43,075 nt of DNA. It comes from an uncultured Saprospiraceae bacterium (GTDB lineage: Bacteria > Bacteroidota > Bacteroidia > Chitinophagales > Saprospiraceae). Each line of letters opens with the position of its first letter. Within the stretch, counting starts at the first letter, position 1. Below the pieces are notes generated by a model. It ran no database searches. It was not told the origin of the DNA and saw only the letters and a list, made by a program, of their open reading frames with translations. The translations under genes were made by a program, and so were the position numbers. The stretch is taken from assembly GCA_938041325.1 (NCBI GenBank), contig CALIAG010000393.1:1-43075 (forward strand), in the 5' to 3' direction. Below, in pieces: positions 9,819 to 17,653 of the stretch.

Positions 9819-12386
9819 ATGGATCAACATTCAACTAAAGAACTTCCCAAAATTCTAGACTCCTGTGCGGAAGTCATTCAAGAAGAGGATAAACGTCTTT
9901 TAGAACGTAGAATTAAACTTTTTGGAAAAGGTCAATCGGAGGAACGACTAGAATTTACCCGTTTTGGCTTGGCCCTATCTGGCGGAGGAATCCGTTCAGC
10001 CGTTATCAATTTAGGGTTTTTAAAAACACTAAATAAGTTTGGTATTTTAGAAAAAGCAGATTACATGTCTTCCGTTTCAGGAGGAGGATATACTGCTTCC
10101 TACATACAGGCTACACTCAAAAACGAAGGATGTTACGAGAAGCTTTTCAATGATGAGCATATAAAATATATGCGAAACCGGGGAGAGTATATGATGCCGG
10201 GTAGTGGCTGGTCAAAGAGGTGGAACATGCTCAAAATGCTTGTAGGTTATATCTACAGTTTGCTAATGAGTTGGATCAGTCCGGCAATAGTTCTATTGTT
10301 AGGCTTGGTCATTTATTTGTTCATTGGAGAACTTTTCCAATTCGATGGTTTCAATAATCTTCAGCGATTTTTAATTCCCGAAGAACTCATGCTTTACGGA
10401 ACGGCTATCTTCGTTGGCTTATTTATGACGCATTTCTTTTTTAATATTAGTAAAAGATTCAGTTTAACAGTTTCCAGACGATTTAATAATTTGGAGACTG
10501 GATTTGCAGTAATCCTTTTTGTTTGGATCACCTTGATTTTAATGACAGGGATGAAAAGGATGACATTGGATAATTCTACTTTTGATTTTACGCCATGGCA
10601 TTATGCAGGAATCGCTTTAGGTTTAATACTACTCGGTTATATCGCCAATCCAAATGCAATAAGTTTCCACCGTTTCTATCGTGCTCAATTAGCAGATGCT
10701 TTTTTGCATTTCACAGGGAAACATAAAAATGTGTTGATCAAAGACTTATTTCAAACTGATAGCAAAGACAAAAAAGATTACCTCGCTCCTTATCCAATTA
10801 TCAATACTTGTCTTAACCTACAAGTGATGAGTGGAGATGATGATCAATTCAAAGGAGCAAAAGCTTACGATTACTTTTTACTCTCTCCTTTATATTGTGG
10901 TGCAAAATTAACCAAGTATGTAAGTACACAAGATAGTTTTGCGGATTATGAATACATGACGCTTCCGGCTGCAACTACTATCTCCGCAGCTGCTGTGAAT
11001 CCTGGTATGGGCATGTATTCCAACAAGCTCCTCAGTATTTTGATGACAGTATTCAATGCGAGGTTGGGATTTTGGATCAGCAATCCACTGAAAGCGAAAT
11101 CCAATCCTATCGTTTGGTGGCCGCTGTATTTCTTCAAGGAGCTTTTGTCTCAGATTGGTACTGCAAATAAGAAATTGAATATTTCTGATGGAGGCCATAT
11201 CGAAAACCTTGGAGTGTACGAATTGCTCAGAAGAAAATGTAAATTAATAATTTCAGTAGACGGTGGAGCCGATCCCAAGTTTTCCTTTGGTGATTTGGAA
11301 TTGCTTACTGTTAGAGCAAGAAATGAATTGGGTGTAAATATTGAATTCCGCGAAGGGGAAAGTCCAGAAGAAGTTTTGAGACCTAAACCTTCTCACGGTT
11401 ATTCTCTTAAGCGTTTTGCAATTGCAGACCTTTACCAATTGTGGGAAGAAATTGTTCCTCGCAAAAAAAATGGCAAACCTTATACTTACACTGTAAAGAC
11501 TGAAGATGGCAAAGAACGAACAAAAGAAGTCGAAGTCCTTGTCAATTACATTGGCTTAAAACAAGCTTTGGATAAATTAAATCATGACGACTATCAAAGT
11601 TTGAAACGTGTTTTGAAACACCTGGATTTGAGCAAAAATGTCGATGATGTTTTGAATACGATGAACATCAAAGAGCAAGAACAGATAAAAGAATTACTGG
11701 ATGATTTGGATTTAAATCCTGAAATCGCTTTGGTTTTTGAAAGAACCTTAAACGTATTGAATGCTATCAAAGTAAAATTGCAAGATAAAATTCAGCCGCA
11801 AGATCGCAATGCAATTTTCAAACAAATCATTTCTGTGATAGAAGAAAAAGTGAAGACCAATTTAAAAGTAGGTACTTTGGTTTATGTTAAGTCTTCCATC
11901 ACTGCACCACAAGGAAAACCATCGCTCTCCAAACATGATGCCTTGAAGTACGGTACTTACAAATACAAAATTTATCATCCTGAGTTTCCACACGAATCAA
12001 CAGCGGATCAGTTCTTTGACGAGATCCAATGGGAAGCGTATTATCAACTGGGGCAATACATTGGAAGTGATGTATTGGGCATCGATGATTTTGAAGCGTT
12101 TCAAAAAAAGGATCACCCTAAACCAAAGTGTGAAATAGAAGATTTGATTGATTACTTTGACGATGGAAAATCCTTATTCACTGAAGCAGAAGCTGAAGAA
12201 AAACAGAAATGGGAAACAACAAAAGAAGTTGATATTATTCCAACCAAACCAATGAAAGCGAAAAAGACCATTGTTGGAGCAAAACCACTTGAAGAAATAG
12301 AAGCAAGCGCATCAGCTGCTTCAAACGTTCAAGAAAATGGGGAAGAAAAAGTCACGGTTGGAAAAGAAGTTAATTTTAAAATGTAA
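9819..12386 (+). CDS. Membrane-embedded patatin-like phospholipase
   Basis: Predicted serine acyl hydrolase of 855 aa. The oxyanion motif is SGGGIRSAV at residues 54-62. The nucleophile is Ser87 in SSVSGGG (G/S-x-S-x-G form). The dyad Asp is D457 in DGGHIENLGVYELLRR. Four hydrophobic helices lie between Ser87 and D457 (about 141-170, 190-210, 227-245 and 261-277), so the catalytic domain is split by a membrane insert. After about residue 500 the protein is charged and probably helical, with a low-complexity Glu/Ala/Lys tail. There is no signal peptide, so the catalytic parts probably face the cytoplasm. It lies alone between ald and a T9SS cargo gene. Phospholipid or lysophospholipid hydrolysis is expected from the family; the substrate is unknown. 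Confidence 0.85.
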   Translation: MDQHSTKELPKILDSCAEVIQEEDKRLLERRIKLFGKGQSEERLEFTRFGLALSGGGIRSAVINLGFLKTLNKFGILEKADYMSSVSGGGYTASYIQATLKNEGCYEKLFNDEHIKYMRNRGEYMMPGSGWSKRWNMLKMLVGYIYSLLMSWISPAIVLLLGLVIYLFIGELFQFDGFNNLQRFLIPEELMLYGTAIFVGLFMTHFFFNISKRFSLTVSRRFNNLETGFAVILFVWITLILMTGMKRMTLDNSTFDFTPWHYAGIALGLILLGYIANPNAISFHRFYRAQLADAFLHFTGKHKNVLIKDLFQTDSKDKKDYLAPYPIINTCLNLQVMSGDDDQFKGAKAYDYFLLSPLYCGAKLTKYVSTQDSFADYEYMTLPAATTISAAAVNPGMGMYSNKLLSILMTVFNARLGFWISNPLKAKSNPIVWWPLYFFKELLSQIGTANKKLNISDGGHIENLGVYELLRRKCKLIISVDGGADPKFSFGDLELLTVRARNELGVNIEFREGESPEEVLRPKPSHGYSLKRFAIADLYQLWEEIVPRKKNGKPYTYTVKTEDGKERTKEVEVLVNYIGLKQALDKLNHDDYQSLKRVLKHLDLSKNVDDVLNTMNIKEQEQIKELLDDLDLNPEIALVFERTLNVLNAIKVKLQDKIQPQDRNAIFKQIISVIEEKVKTNLKVGTLVYVKSSITAPQGKPSLSKHDALKYGTYKYKIYHPEFPHESTADQFFDEIQWEAYYQLGQYIGSDVLGIDDFEAFQKKDHPKPKCEIEDLIDYFDDGKSLFTEAEAEEKQKWETTKEVDIIPTKPMKAKKTIVGAKPLEEIEASASAASNVQENGEEKVTVGKEVNFKM

Positions 12387-12458
12387 ATTGCAGTTAGAAT
12401 AAAGAGAGTTAAACAGTTGTAATTAAATTTTTTGAAATCCTATAAAATTTAATTCAAC

Positions 12459-13406
12459 ATGATCCGATTTGTATTTCTATTTTCATTCCTCACTTTCAAC
12501 GCACTTTCTAGTTTTGCTCAAGATCTTCCTGTCTACATCGAAGAAGATGGTATTATTGCCATTGAATTAGAATCAGCAGGCGAGTATTTTGATTGGTCGG
12601 TAGATACTATAATCGATGGTTATCTAGGGTCAAGTTACCTGCGATATTCCGGCCCGAATTATTTTGGTAGTCCCGGAAATTCTCTCCTAACTTTTAAAAT
12701 CAACATTAGCACTACTGGCACCTACCGCTTCCAATGGAGAAGTAGAATTGCGCAAGGCAATAGCAATACAGATCACAACGACAATTGGCTTCGCATTCCT
12801 GATGCCACAGCATTTTATGGTAAGATAGGCAACAGTACCGTCTATCCGCACGGCAGTGGAATGACACCTACTCCAAATGGTGCAGGCAGTAATGGTTGGT
12901 TCAAAGTTTATCAAAATCAAACTAACAATTGGACTTGGGATGCTTCTACAAGTGACAATGATCCACATCCCATTTTTGCGGAATTTGACAGCGCAGGGAT
13001 TTATACCATCGAAATATCTGGGAGATCACAAGGACATGCGATTGATCGATTCGTCTTGTACCACAGTTCTGTAAGTATCTCTGATGCTACATGGTTAGGT
13101 CGACCGGAATCTCAAACAATGGATCCGGTAGGAACAAATGAATTGACATCTGAAAAATTATTCTTAAGTCCTAACCCTGCTGTAGAGTCACTTTCTATTA
13201 ATTTACCAAAAGAGAATCTCAATGATAGTTTTGAAATTCAGATTTATGATACGATGGGTATGTTGGTGAAAACTTTCAATAAAAACAAAAGTGAGGTACA
13301 TGAAAAAACAATTCTAAATATCAGTGAGCTTATACCCGGGAATTATATGGTCAGAATTAGAGGAGAAAAGATTTTGTATTCTGGGCAGTTTATCAAACAG
13401 AACTAA
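12459..13406 (+). CDS. Secreted protein with carbohydrate-binding-like domain and T9SS sorting domain
   Basis: Exported protein of 315 aa. A signal peptide (MIRFVFLFSF to FAQ, residues 1-21) precedes an all-beta domain (about 25-205) rich in Trp, Asn and Gly. It ends in SQGHAIDRFVLYH, the style of galactose-binding-fold carbohydrate modules such as those attached to glycoside hydrolases. Residues about 230-315 form a type A type IX secretion C-terminal domain: LFLSPNPAVESLSINLP, then IQIYDTMGMLVKTF, ISELIPGNYMVRI and a final GQFIKQN. No catalytic domain is present, so it is a binding or adhesive protein rather than an enzyme. Sugar binding is inference; the sorting domain is clear. Confidence 0.8.
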   Translation: MIRFVFLFSFLTFNALSSFAQDLPVYIEEDGIIAIELESAGEYFDWSVDTIIDGYLGSSYLRYSGPNYFGSPGNSLLTFKINISTTGTYRFQWRSRIAQGNSNTDHNDNWLRIPDATAFYGKIGNSTVYPHGSGMTPTPNGAGSNGWFKVYQNQTNNWTWDASTSDNDPHPIFAEFDSAGIYTIEISGRSQGHAIDRFVLYHSSVSISDATWLGRPESQTMDPVGTNELTSEKLFLSPNPAVESLSINLPKENLNDSFEIQIYDTMGMLVKTFNKNKSEVHEKTILNISELIPGNYMVRIRGEKILYSGQFIKQN

Positions 13407-13422
13407 GCTGTTTTATTAAAAC

Positions 13423-13464
13423 AAAAAAGGGTTCCCGAACTTAACATTTCAGGAACCCTTTTTT
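13423..13464. terminator. Strong bidirectional terminator
   Basis: AAAAAAGGGTTCC (13423-13435) and GGAACCCTTTTTT (13452-13464) form a perfect 13-bp stem with A and T runs on both sides. It separates the T9SS cargo gene (plus) from the amidohydrolase (minus) and should work in both directions. Confidence 0.9.
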
Positions 13465-13483
13465 ATGAGAACTCTTATCTTTT

Positions 13484-14659
13484 TTAAACCAAACGCCTCA
13501 CCTCTGTGCTATTCGTCAATTCCAAATCCTTATTCAAATTCAACAAATTCAACCCTGGCTTTTTTCCAACCTCAATACTTCCCAGTTCTGCCCCATATCC
13601 CAAAGCTTCCGCACCATTCAATGTTGCCCATTTCAACAAGGTTGAAAAAGGGATATAAGATTGGTATCTCGAAATTGCTTTCATTTCATCCAGAACAGAT
13701 AAAGTCCAATTGGAAGTTAAGCTATCCGTACCAATCGTCATTCTGGAATCACAATCTATAAAATTTTGATAATTGGGCATTCGATTTTCTATATACAAAT
13801 TTGCATTCGCACAGGTTGCCCAATAAACGTTCGGACTCCAATTCTGAGCAGCTTGAATATCCTCTTTTGTGCTCAAGGTATTGTGTACAAAAAGATTGTT
13901 GTTTTGAGGATTTAGATTTGCCAATGCGTAATGGATCGCTGGCAAACCATTGTGTTTAAACTCATCCAAAGTAATTCCGAAACCACCAAAAAAATCATGG
14001 AATGCGCCTGTCCCTTTTAAAAACAATTCATTCTCCGGAGGTGTTTCCTGATTGTGGATACTGATCGTACAATGATCTGGATTGCTTTCTTTTATCATTT
14101 TGAAAAGCGATTCTGAAACAGAATAAGGCGCATGAGGAACGCAGGATACTTTATCGCCTTCTCCCCCATGATGGGCATCATACACCGCTTTGTATTTGTC
14201 ATATTCTCCCTGAGCCATTCCTTCTTGCAAGAAGTCAAACATCTCTACAAACGTGTGGTACTTTATTTTACTTTTCCTTTTCGTCGCAAAAGAGTCTGTC
14301 TTGTTAGAAATATCTCCAACAGCCACAATTCCACCATCGTACATTTCTTGATCTCCTTTGGCTATCGCATCCAAGATCGCCTGCTCTTCCACCTCTCTAA
14401 AAGTCACCACGTTTTTTATAAAGGGAATAAGGCTCGTACCCGTTGCAACTTTGCCTTTCATATGAGACAATTCTAAATGGCAATGGGTATTTACAAAACC
14501 TGGAACAATGACGCCAGTATGTTTTTCGAAACTTGTTGGATCGTGGTTCTCTTGTGGCTCCAAAGAAAGAATCTTTCCTTCCTGATCCAATACCACTAAA
14601 TGATTTTCAAGAACATCTCCACTAACCGTGAAAATTTTATCTGCAGCTATTTTTCTCAT
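13484..14659 (-). CDS. Amidohydrolase of the metal-dependent deaminase/chlorohydrolase family
   Basis: 391 aa, metallo-dependent hydrolase of the TrzA/SsnA/aminofutalosine-deaminase group. Visible metal and active-site elements are H59-x-H61 in VNTHCHLELSH, PHAPYSVS, SIHNQET, FVHNT and the Asp in IGTDSLTSN. The C-terminal ALGYGAELGSIEVGKKPGLNLL closes the composite beta domain. These enzymes deaminate or dehalogenate N-heterocycles; aminodeoxyfutalosine deaminase of the menaquinone pathway is a close architectural relative, but no other futalosine gene is in the window, so I leave the substrate open. It starts 14 bp after the DUF1015 gene and is very likely co-transcribed with it. Confidence 0.82.
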   Translation of the reverse strand: MRKIAADKIFTVSGDVLENHLVVLDQEGKILSLEPQENHDPTSFEKHTGVIVPGFVNTHCHLELSHMKGKVATGTSLIPFIKNVVTFREVEEQAILDAIAKGDQEMYDGGIVAVGDISNKTDSFATKRKSKIKYHTFVEMFDFLQEGMAQGEYDKYKAVYDAHHGGEGDKVSCVPHAPYSVSESLFKMIKESNPDHCTISIHNQETPPENELFLKGTGAFHDFFGGFGITLDEFKHNGLPAIHYALANLNPQNNNLFVHNTLSTKEDIQAAQNWSPNVYWATCANANLYIENRMPNYQNFIDCDSRMTIGTDSLTSNWTLSVLDEMKAISRYQSYIPFSTLLKWATLNGAEALGYGAELGSIEVGKKPGLNLLNLNKDLELTNSTEVRRLV

Positions 14660-14673
14660 TGATAAATATTGGG

Positions 14674-15783
14674 CTAAAATTCTAAAACAATCAAACCGTT
14701 TTTAATGCGTGGTTCAAACCAAGTTGATTTTGGCGGCATTGTTTTTCCGTTATCCGCAATTTCCATCAACTCTTCAACAGCAACGGGATAAAGTGCAAAA
14801 GCGATCAGCTCTTCATTTCCTTTCATCGCTTTTTTAATTCCTTTGAGCCCTTTGGTTCCTTCTACATATTTCATTCGGTCGTCGGTCCGACTGTCTTTTA
14901 TTCCCAAAACATTTTTCAAAACCAAATCATCGAGCAAAGAGGCATCTAGTAAAGGTCCATTGCCTTTATGTTTTTCTAATATTTCTTTTTTCCATCGCAA
15001 CTTGAAAAACTCTTTTCCTATAACCATTGTCAATTCATGTTTCGCTTTTGGCTTTTCGGGTGTTTCCTGAATTTCAATTTCAAAAATTCCAGATAAAGCA
15101 ACTATCAATCGGGTCAATGATAGGTCGTTGTATCCTTCTATGACTCTATTGTAATCGTGTACATCCAATTGGTCAACAGAAAAGAAAACACTCAACAATT
15201 TGTCAAAATCATTGGGCGCTTTTTTTTGTTCTGCTCTTTCATGCATAAGAGCAGCAGTAGTCGTTCGATGATGGCCGTCTGCGATGTAAGTGACCGATAT
15301 TTTACGCTCAAAAAGATCTTGAACTTTTTCAATATCATCTTTCCCGCAAATTTGCCAGAAGCTATGTTTCGAATTTTCCGCCTCAAAAACGGTGGAAAAA
15401 AAGACATCATTTTTCGAAATATAATCTTTTAAAAATTGATCAATTTCTGAAACTCCAGGATAAATCAACAAGACAGGTTTTACCGTAGCTCCTCTCGAAA
15501 TCAGGAGATGAATTTGTTGCTGTTCTTTGATCGCAAGCGTGTTTTCATGCTTCTTAATTTTTCCATCATAAAAATCTTGGATACTTGCTCCTCCTATAAT
15601 TCCGGTGTATTTTTTCCCGTTCTGCTCAATTTGATAAATGTATAAACCTTCTTTTGGAAACTTGTGAAAGAAGCCACTCTTCATATACTCCGAGTAATCG
15701 TATTTCACAGTACCAAAGAATGCATCCGAAGAAGCTACATAATCTAAATTAGGATAAACGGCCTGGAAAGGTTTTATCGTCAT
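14674..15783 (-). CDS. DUF1015 family protein
   Basis: 369 aa, full length for the family. It begins MTIKPFQAVYPN, has the hallmark YIADGHHRTTTAAL in its middle (about residues 188-201), and the end FEPRIKNGLIVLEF fits the family C-terminus. The DGHHR motif recalls the ParB/sulfiredoxin-like fold, some members of which are nucleotide-dependent serine kinases; transferring such a function here is speculation. No signal peptide or membrane helix, so cytoplasmic. It is the first gene of a two-gene unit with the amidohydrolase 14 bp downstream, and lies about 100 bp after the GbsR-like regulator on the same strand, which might read through into it. Confidence 0.85.
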   Translation of the reverse strand: MTIKPFQAVYPNLDYVASSDAFFGTVKYDYSEYMKSGFFHKFPKEGLYIYQIEQNGKKYTGIIGGASIQDFYDGKIKKHENTLAIKEQQQIHLLISRGATVKPVLLIYPGVSEIDQFLKDYISKNDVFFSTVFEAENSKHSFWQICGKDDIEKVQDLFERKISVTYIADGHHRTTTAALMHERAEQKKAPNDFDKLLSVFFSVDQLDVHDYNRVIEGYNDLSLTRLIVALSGIFEIEIQETPEKPKAKHELTMVIGKEFFKLRWKKEILEKHKGNGPLLDASLLDDLVLKNVLGIKDSRTDDRMKYVEGTKGLKGIKKAMKGNEELIAFALYPVAVEELMEIADNGKTMPPKSTWFEPRIKNGLIVLEF

Positions 15784-15882
15784 TGGTTAAAGTTGGTTGT
15801 AAATGTTTTTTTTGTAATCTTGAACAATTTGAGTCTTGTTCTATTATTTTGTTTCAGAATGGTTTCTGGATTTGTTGGTCAA

Positions 15883-16383
15883 CTATTTTATCATTTTCAT
15901 GAAAGTTCCCACAAACCAATTGGAATCAGCTTTTAATAAAGTTTCTAAAGCTGAGTTGGATTTATTGGAAAAGAGTTTTAAGTCCTGTACCACTTTTTTG
16001 AACTCTTCCGTTTCTTTGCCAGTTCCTTCGACAGCAGAAATTTCTTCCAGCGCTTTTACCAAAGGTTCCAACTCTTTTTTCTTTCGTTGCTCAATGATTT
16101 TTTTGGCGACCACCCACATGTCTTTTTCCGCTACAAAAAACTCTTTTCGTTCACCGGGTACTAAATGCTTATAAATTAATCCCCAAGACAGCAATGCTCG
16201 AATATTCATATTCGCATTGCCCAAAGATATTTTCAAATCATCCATGATTTCTTTAGAAGACATTGCTTCAGGAGCAATTAAAAGCAGTGCATGTACCTGA
16301 GCCATGGTCCTGTTAATTCCCCAACTTGAGCCTAATGTTCCCCAAGTTTCTATAAATTTTTGTTTTCCTTCAGAAAGTTCCAC
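15883..16383 (-). CDS. GbsR/MarR-family transcriptional regulator
   Basis: 166 aa winged-helix regulator. The N-terminal part (FIETWGTLGSSWGINRTMAQVHALLLIAPEAMSSKEIMDDLKISLGNANMNIRALLSWGLI) is typical of GbsR-type MarR proteins: a helix, a HTH around residues 40-65, then the wing VPGERKEFFVAEKDMW. The C-terminal half is helical and likely dimerises. GbsR of Bacillus represses choline/betaine genes, but no betaine gene is here, so the effector is unknown. The start is GTG 16383, the codon that gives the family N-terminus. A 23-bp inverted repeat lies about 100 bp upstream, next to a TATTTTG box, suggesting autoregulation. Confidence 0.85.
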   Translation of the reverse strand: MELSEGKQKFIETWGTLGSSWGINRTMAQVHALLLIAPEAMSSKEIMDDLKISLGNANMNIRALLSWGLIYKHLVPGERKEFFVAEKDMWVVAKKIIEQRKKKELEPLVKALEEISAVEGTGKETEEFKKVVQDLKLFSNKSNSALETLLKADSNWFVGTFMKMIK

Positions 16384-16480
16384 GGCGATTTATTTAAAAG
16401 CTTACAATTGATAATTCTTTGTTCAATCCATTCAATATTTACTGAAAGCTAATGCATTCTTAAGTAAAATCAAAATATCA

Positions 16481-16503
16481 CTTTAGAATATAGGATTCTA
16501 AAG
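16481..16503 (-). promoter_or_regulatory. Inverted repeat upstream of the GbsR-like gene
   Basis: CTTTAGAAT (16481-16489) and ATTCTAAAG (16495-16503) are perfect 9-bp arms with a 5-bp spacer. The minus strand reads TATTTTG at 16476-16470 right after it, so it would cover the -35 zone of that promoter. It could be an operator for the MarR-type protein. It also lies just past the gcvT stop and could act as a weak terminator. Confidence 0.45.
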
Positions 16504-16510
16504 ACAGAAC

Positions 16511-17626
16511 TTATGCTTTTGCTACTTTATAAAACGGCGCTTTTACAACCGTAGCCTTCAATTTTTTCTTACCAGCTACAACATAAAACTCAGAACCGAT
16601 TTTACTATGAGACGGCGGAACGTATCCCATTCCGATTGGAATTTCTAGACTCGGTGACTGTGTACCAGAAGTAACTACTCCTATAGCTTCTTCTGATGCA
16701 TTCTCGATTATATAATCATGACGGGGCACTCTTCGGTCTTCCATGGTGAATGCCACCAACTTTCGATTTACTCCATTTGCCTTTTGTTCTGTGAAAAATT
16801 CAGAAGAATTAAAAGGTCCTTTTTTCAATTTCGTAATCCAACTCAAACCCGCTTCAATAGGAGAAGTGGTGTCATTGATGTCGTTACCGTAAAGGCAATA
16901 GCCCATCTCTAAACGCAAGGTATCCCGTGCGCCCAAACCTACTGGCGCAATGCCTTCTTCTTTTCCAGCATCAAATACTGCATCCCATAAAGCTGCCAAT
17001 TGATCAGATTGCACATACAATTCAAATCCTCCCGAACCAGTGTAACCTGTAGCAGAAATCAATATATTATCTAGCCCCGCAACTTTCCCTTTGGTAAAAG
17101 TATAATACTTCATTTCTGCTAGATTCACTTCCGTAAGTTTCTGCAAAACTTTAGTTGCGTTTGGTCCTTGCACAGCAATCAATCCTGTCCGATCACTTAT
17201 ATTGAACATCTTATTGTCAAAATCATTATTCTCTTGGATCCAATTCCAGTCTTTCTCAATATTCGAAGCATTTACCACCAACATAAAAGCCTTCTCCCCT
17301 TCTGAACATTGATCTTCATCCAAACGATAAACAAGTAAATCGTCCACAATACCGCCTTCTTTATTTGGAAGGCAAGAATACTGTGCATCTCCGATTTCTA
17401 GTTTGGACACATCGTTAGAAGTTACTTTTTGTAAAAGCGCTTCTGCTTCTTTTCCTTTTACAATAAACTCACCCATGTGAGAAACATCGAAGACTCCAAC
17501 ATTATTTCTAACAGCATGGTGTTCGTCTTTTATGCCTGCATAAGAAATGGGCATATTGTATCCTGCAAATTCTGCCATCTTAGCGCCCAATGCGAGGTGT
17601 TTTTCAGTAAGCGGTGTAGACTTCAT
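16511..17626 (-). CDS. gcvT: Glycine cleavage system T protein (aminomethyltransferase)
   Basis: Tetrahydrofolate-dependent aminomethyltransferase. It takes the aminomethyl group from lipoylated GcvH and forms 5,10-methylene-THF plus ammonia. 371 aa from ATG 17626; MKSTPLTEKHLALGAKMAEF aligns with the family start, so I reject the upstream TTG at 17650. Key blocks are DEHHAVRNNVGVFDVSHMGEF, the folate-binding GLGARDTLRLEMGYCLYGNDI and the C-terminal PSLEIPIGMGYV. It starts 27 bp after the HEAT-cyclophilin lipoprotein gene and is probably transcribed with it. gcvH and gcvP are not in the window. Confidence 0.96.
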   Translation of the reverse strand: MKSTPLTEKHLALGAKMAEFAGYNMPISYAGIKDEHHAVRNNVGVFDVSHMGEFIVKGKEAEALLQKVTSNDVSKLEIGDAQYSCLPNKEGGIVDDLLVYRLDEDQCSEGEKAFMLVVNASNIEKDWNWIQENNDFDNKMFNISDRTGLIAVQGPNATKVLQKLTEVNLAEMKYYTFTKGKVAGLDNILISATGYTGSGGFELYVQSDQLAALWDAVFDAGKEEGIAPVGLGARDTLRLEMGYCLYGNDINDTTSPIEAGLSWITKLKKGPFNSSEFFTEQKANGVNRKLVAFTMEDRRVPRHDYIIENASEEAIGVVTSGTQSPSLEIPIGMGYVPPSHSKIGSEFYVVAGKKKLKATVVKAPFYKVAKA

Positions 17627-17653
17627 GGTTTTATTTTTTTCTTGTGCCAACTA

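Noticed and set aside
9819-12386. Patatin as an anti-phage effector (CapV/CBASS type)
   Set aside because: No nucleotide cyclase, E1/E2-like gene or other defence gene lies nearby, and the membrane insert is unlike the short soluble effectors.
14132-14476. Plus-strand frame of 114 codons opposite the amidohydrolase
   Set aside because: It lies wholly within a conserved enzyme gene and encodes a low-complexity Phe/Arg/Ser-rich peptide.
17627-17650. Upstream TTG start for gcvT
   Set aside because: The added eight residues are not part of the family N-terminus, while ATG 17626 aligns with it.
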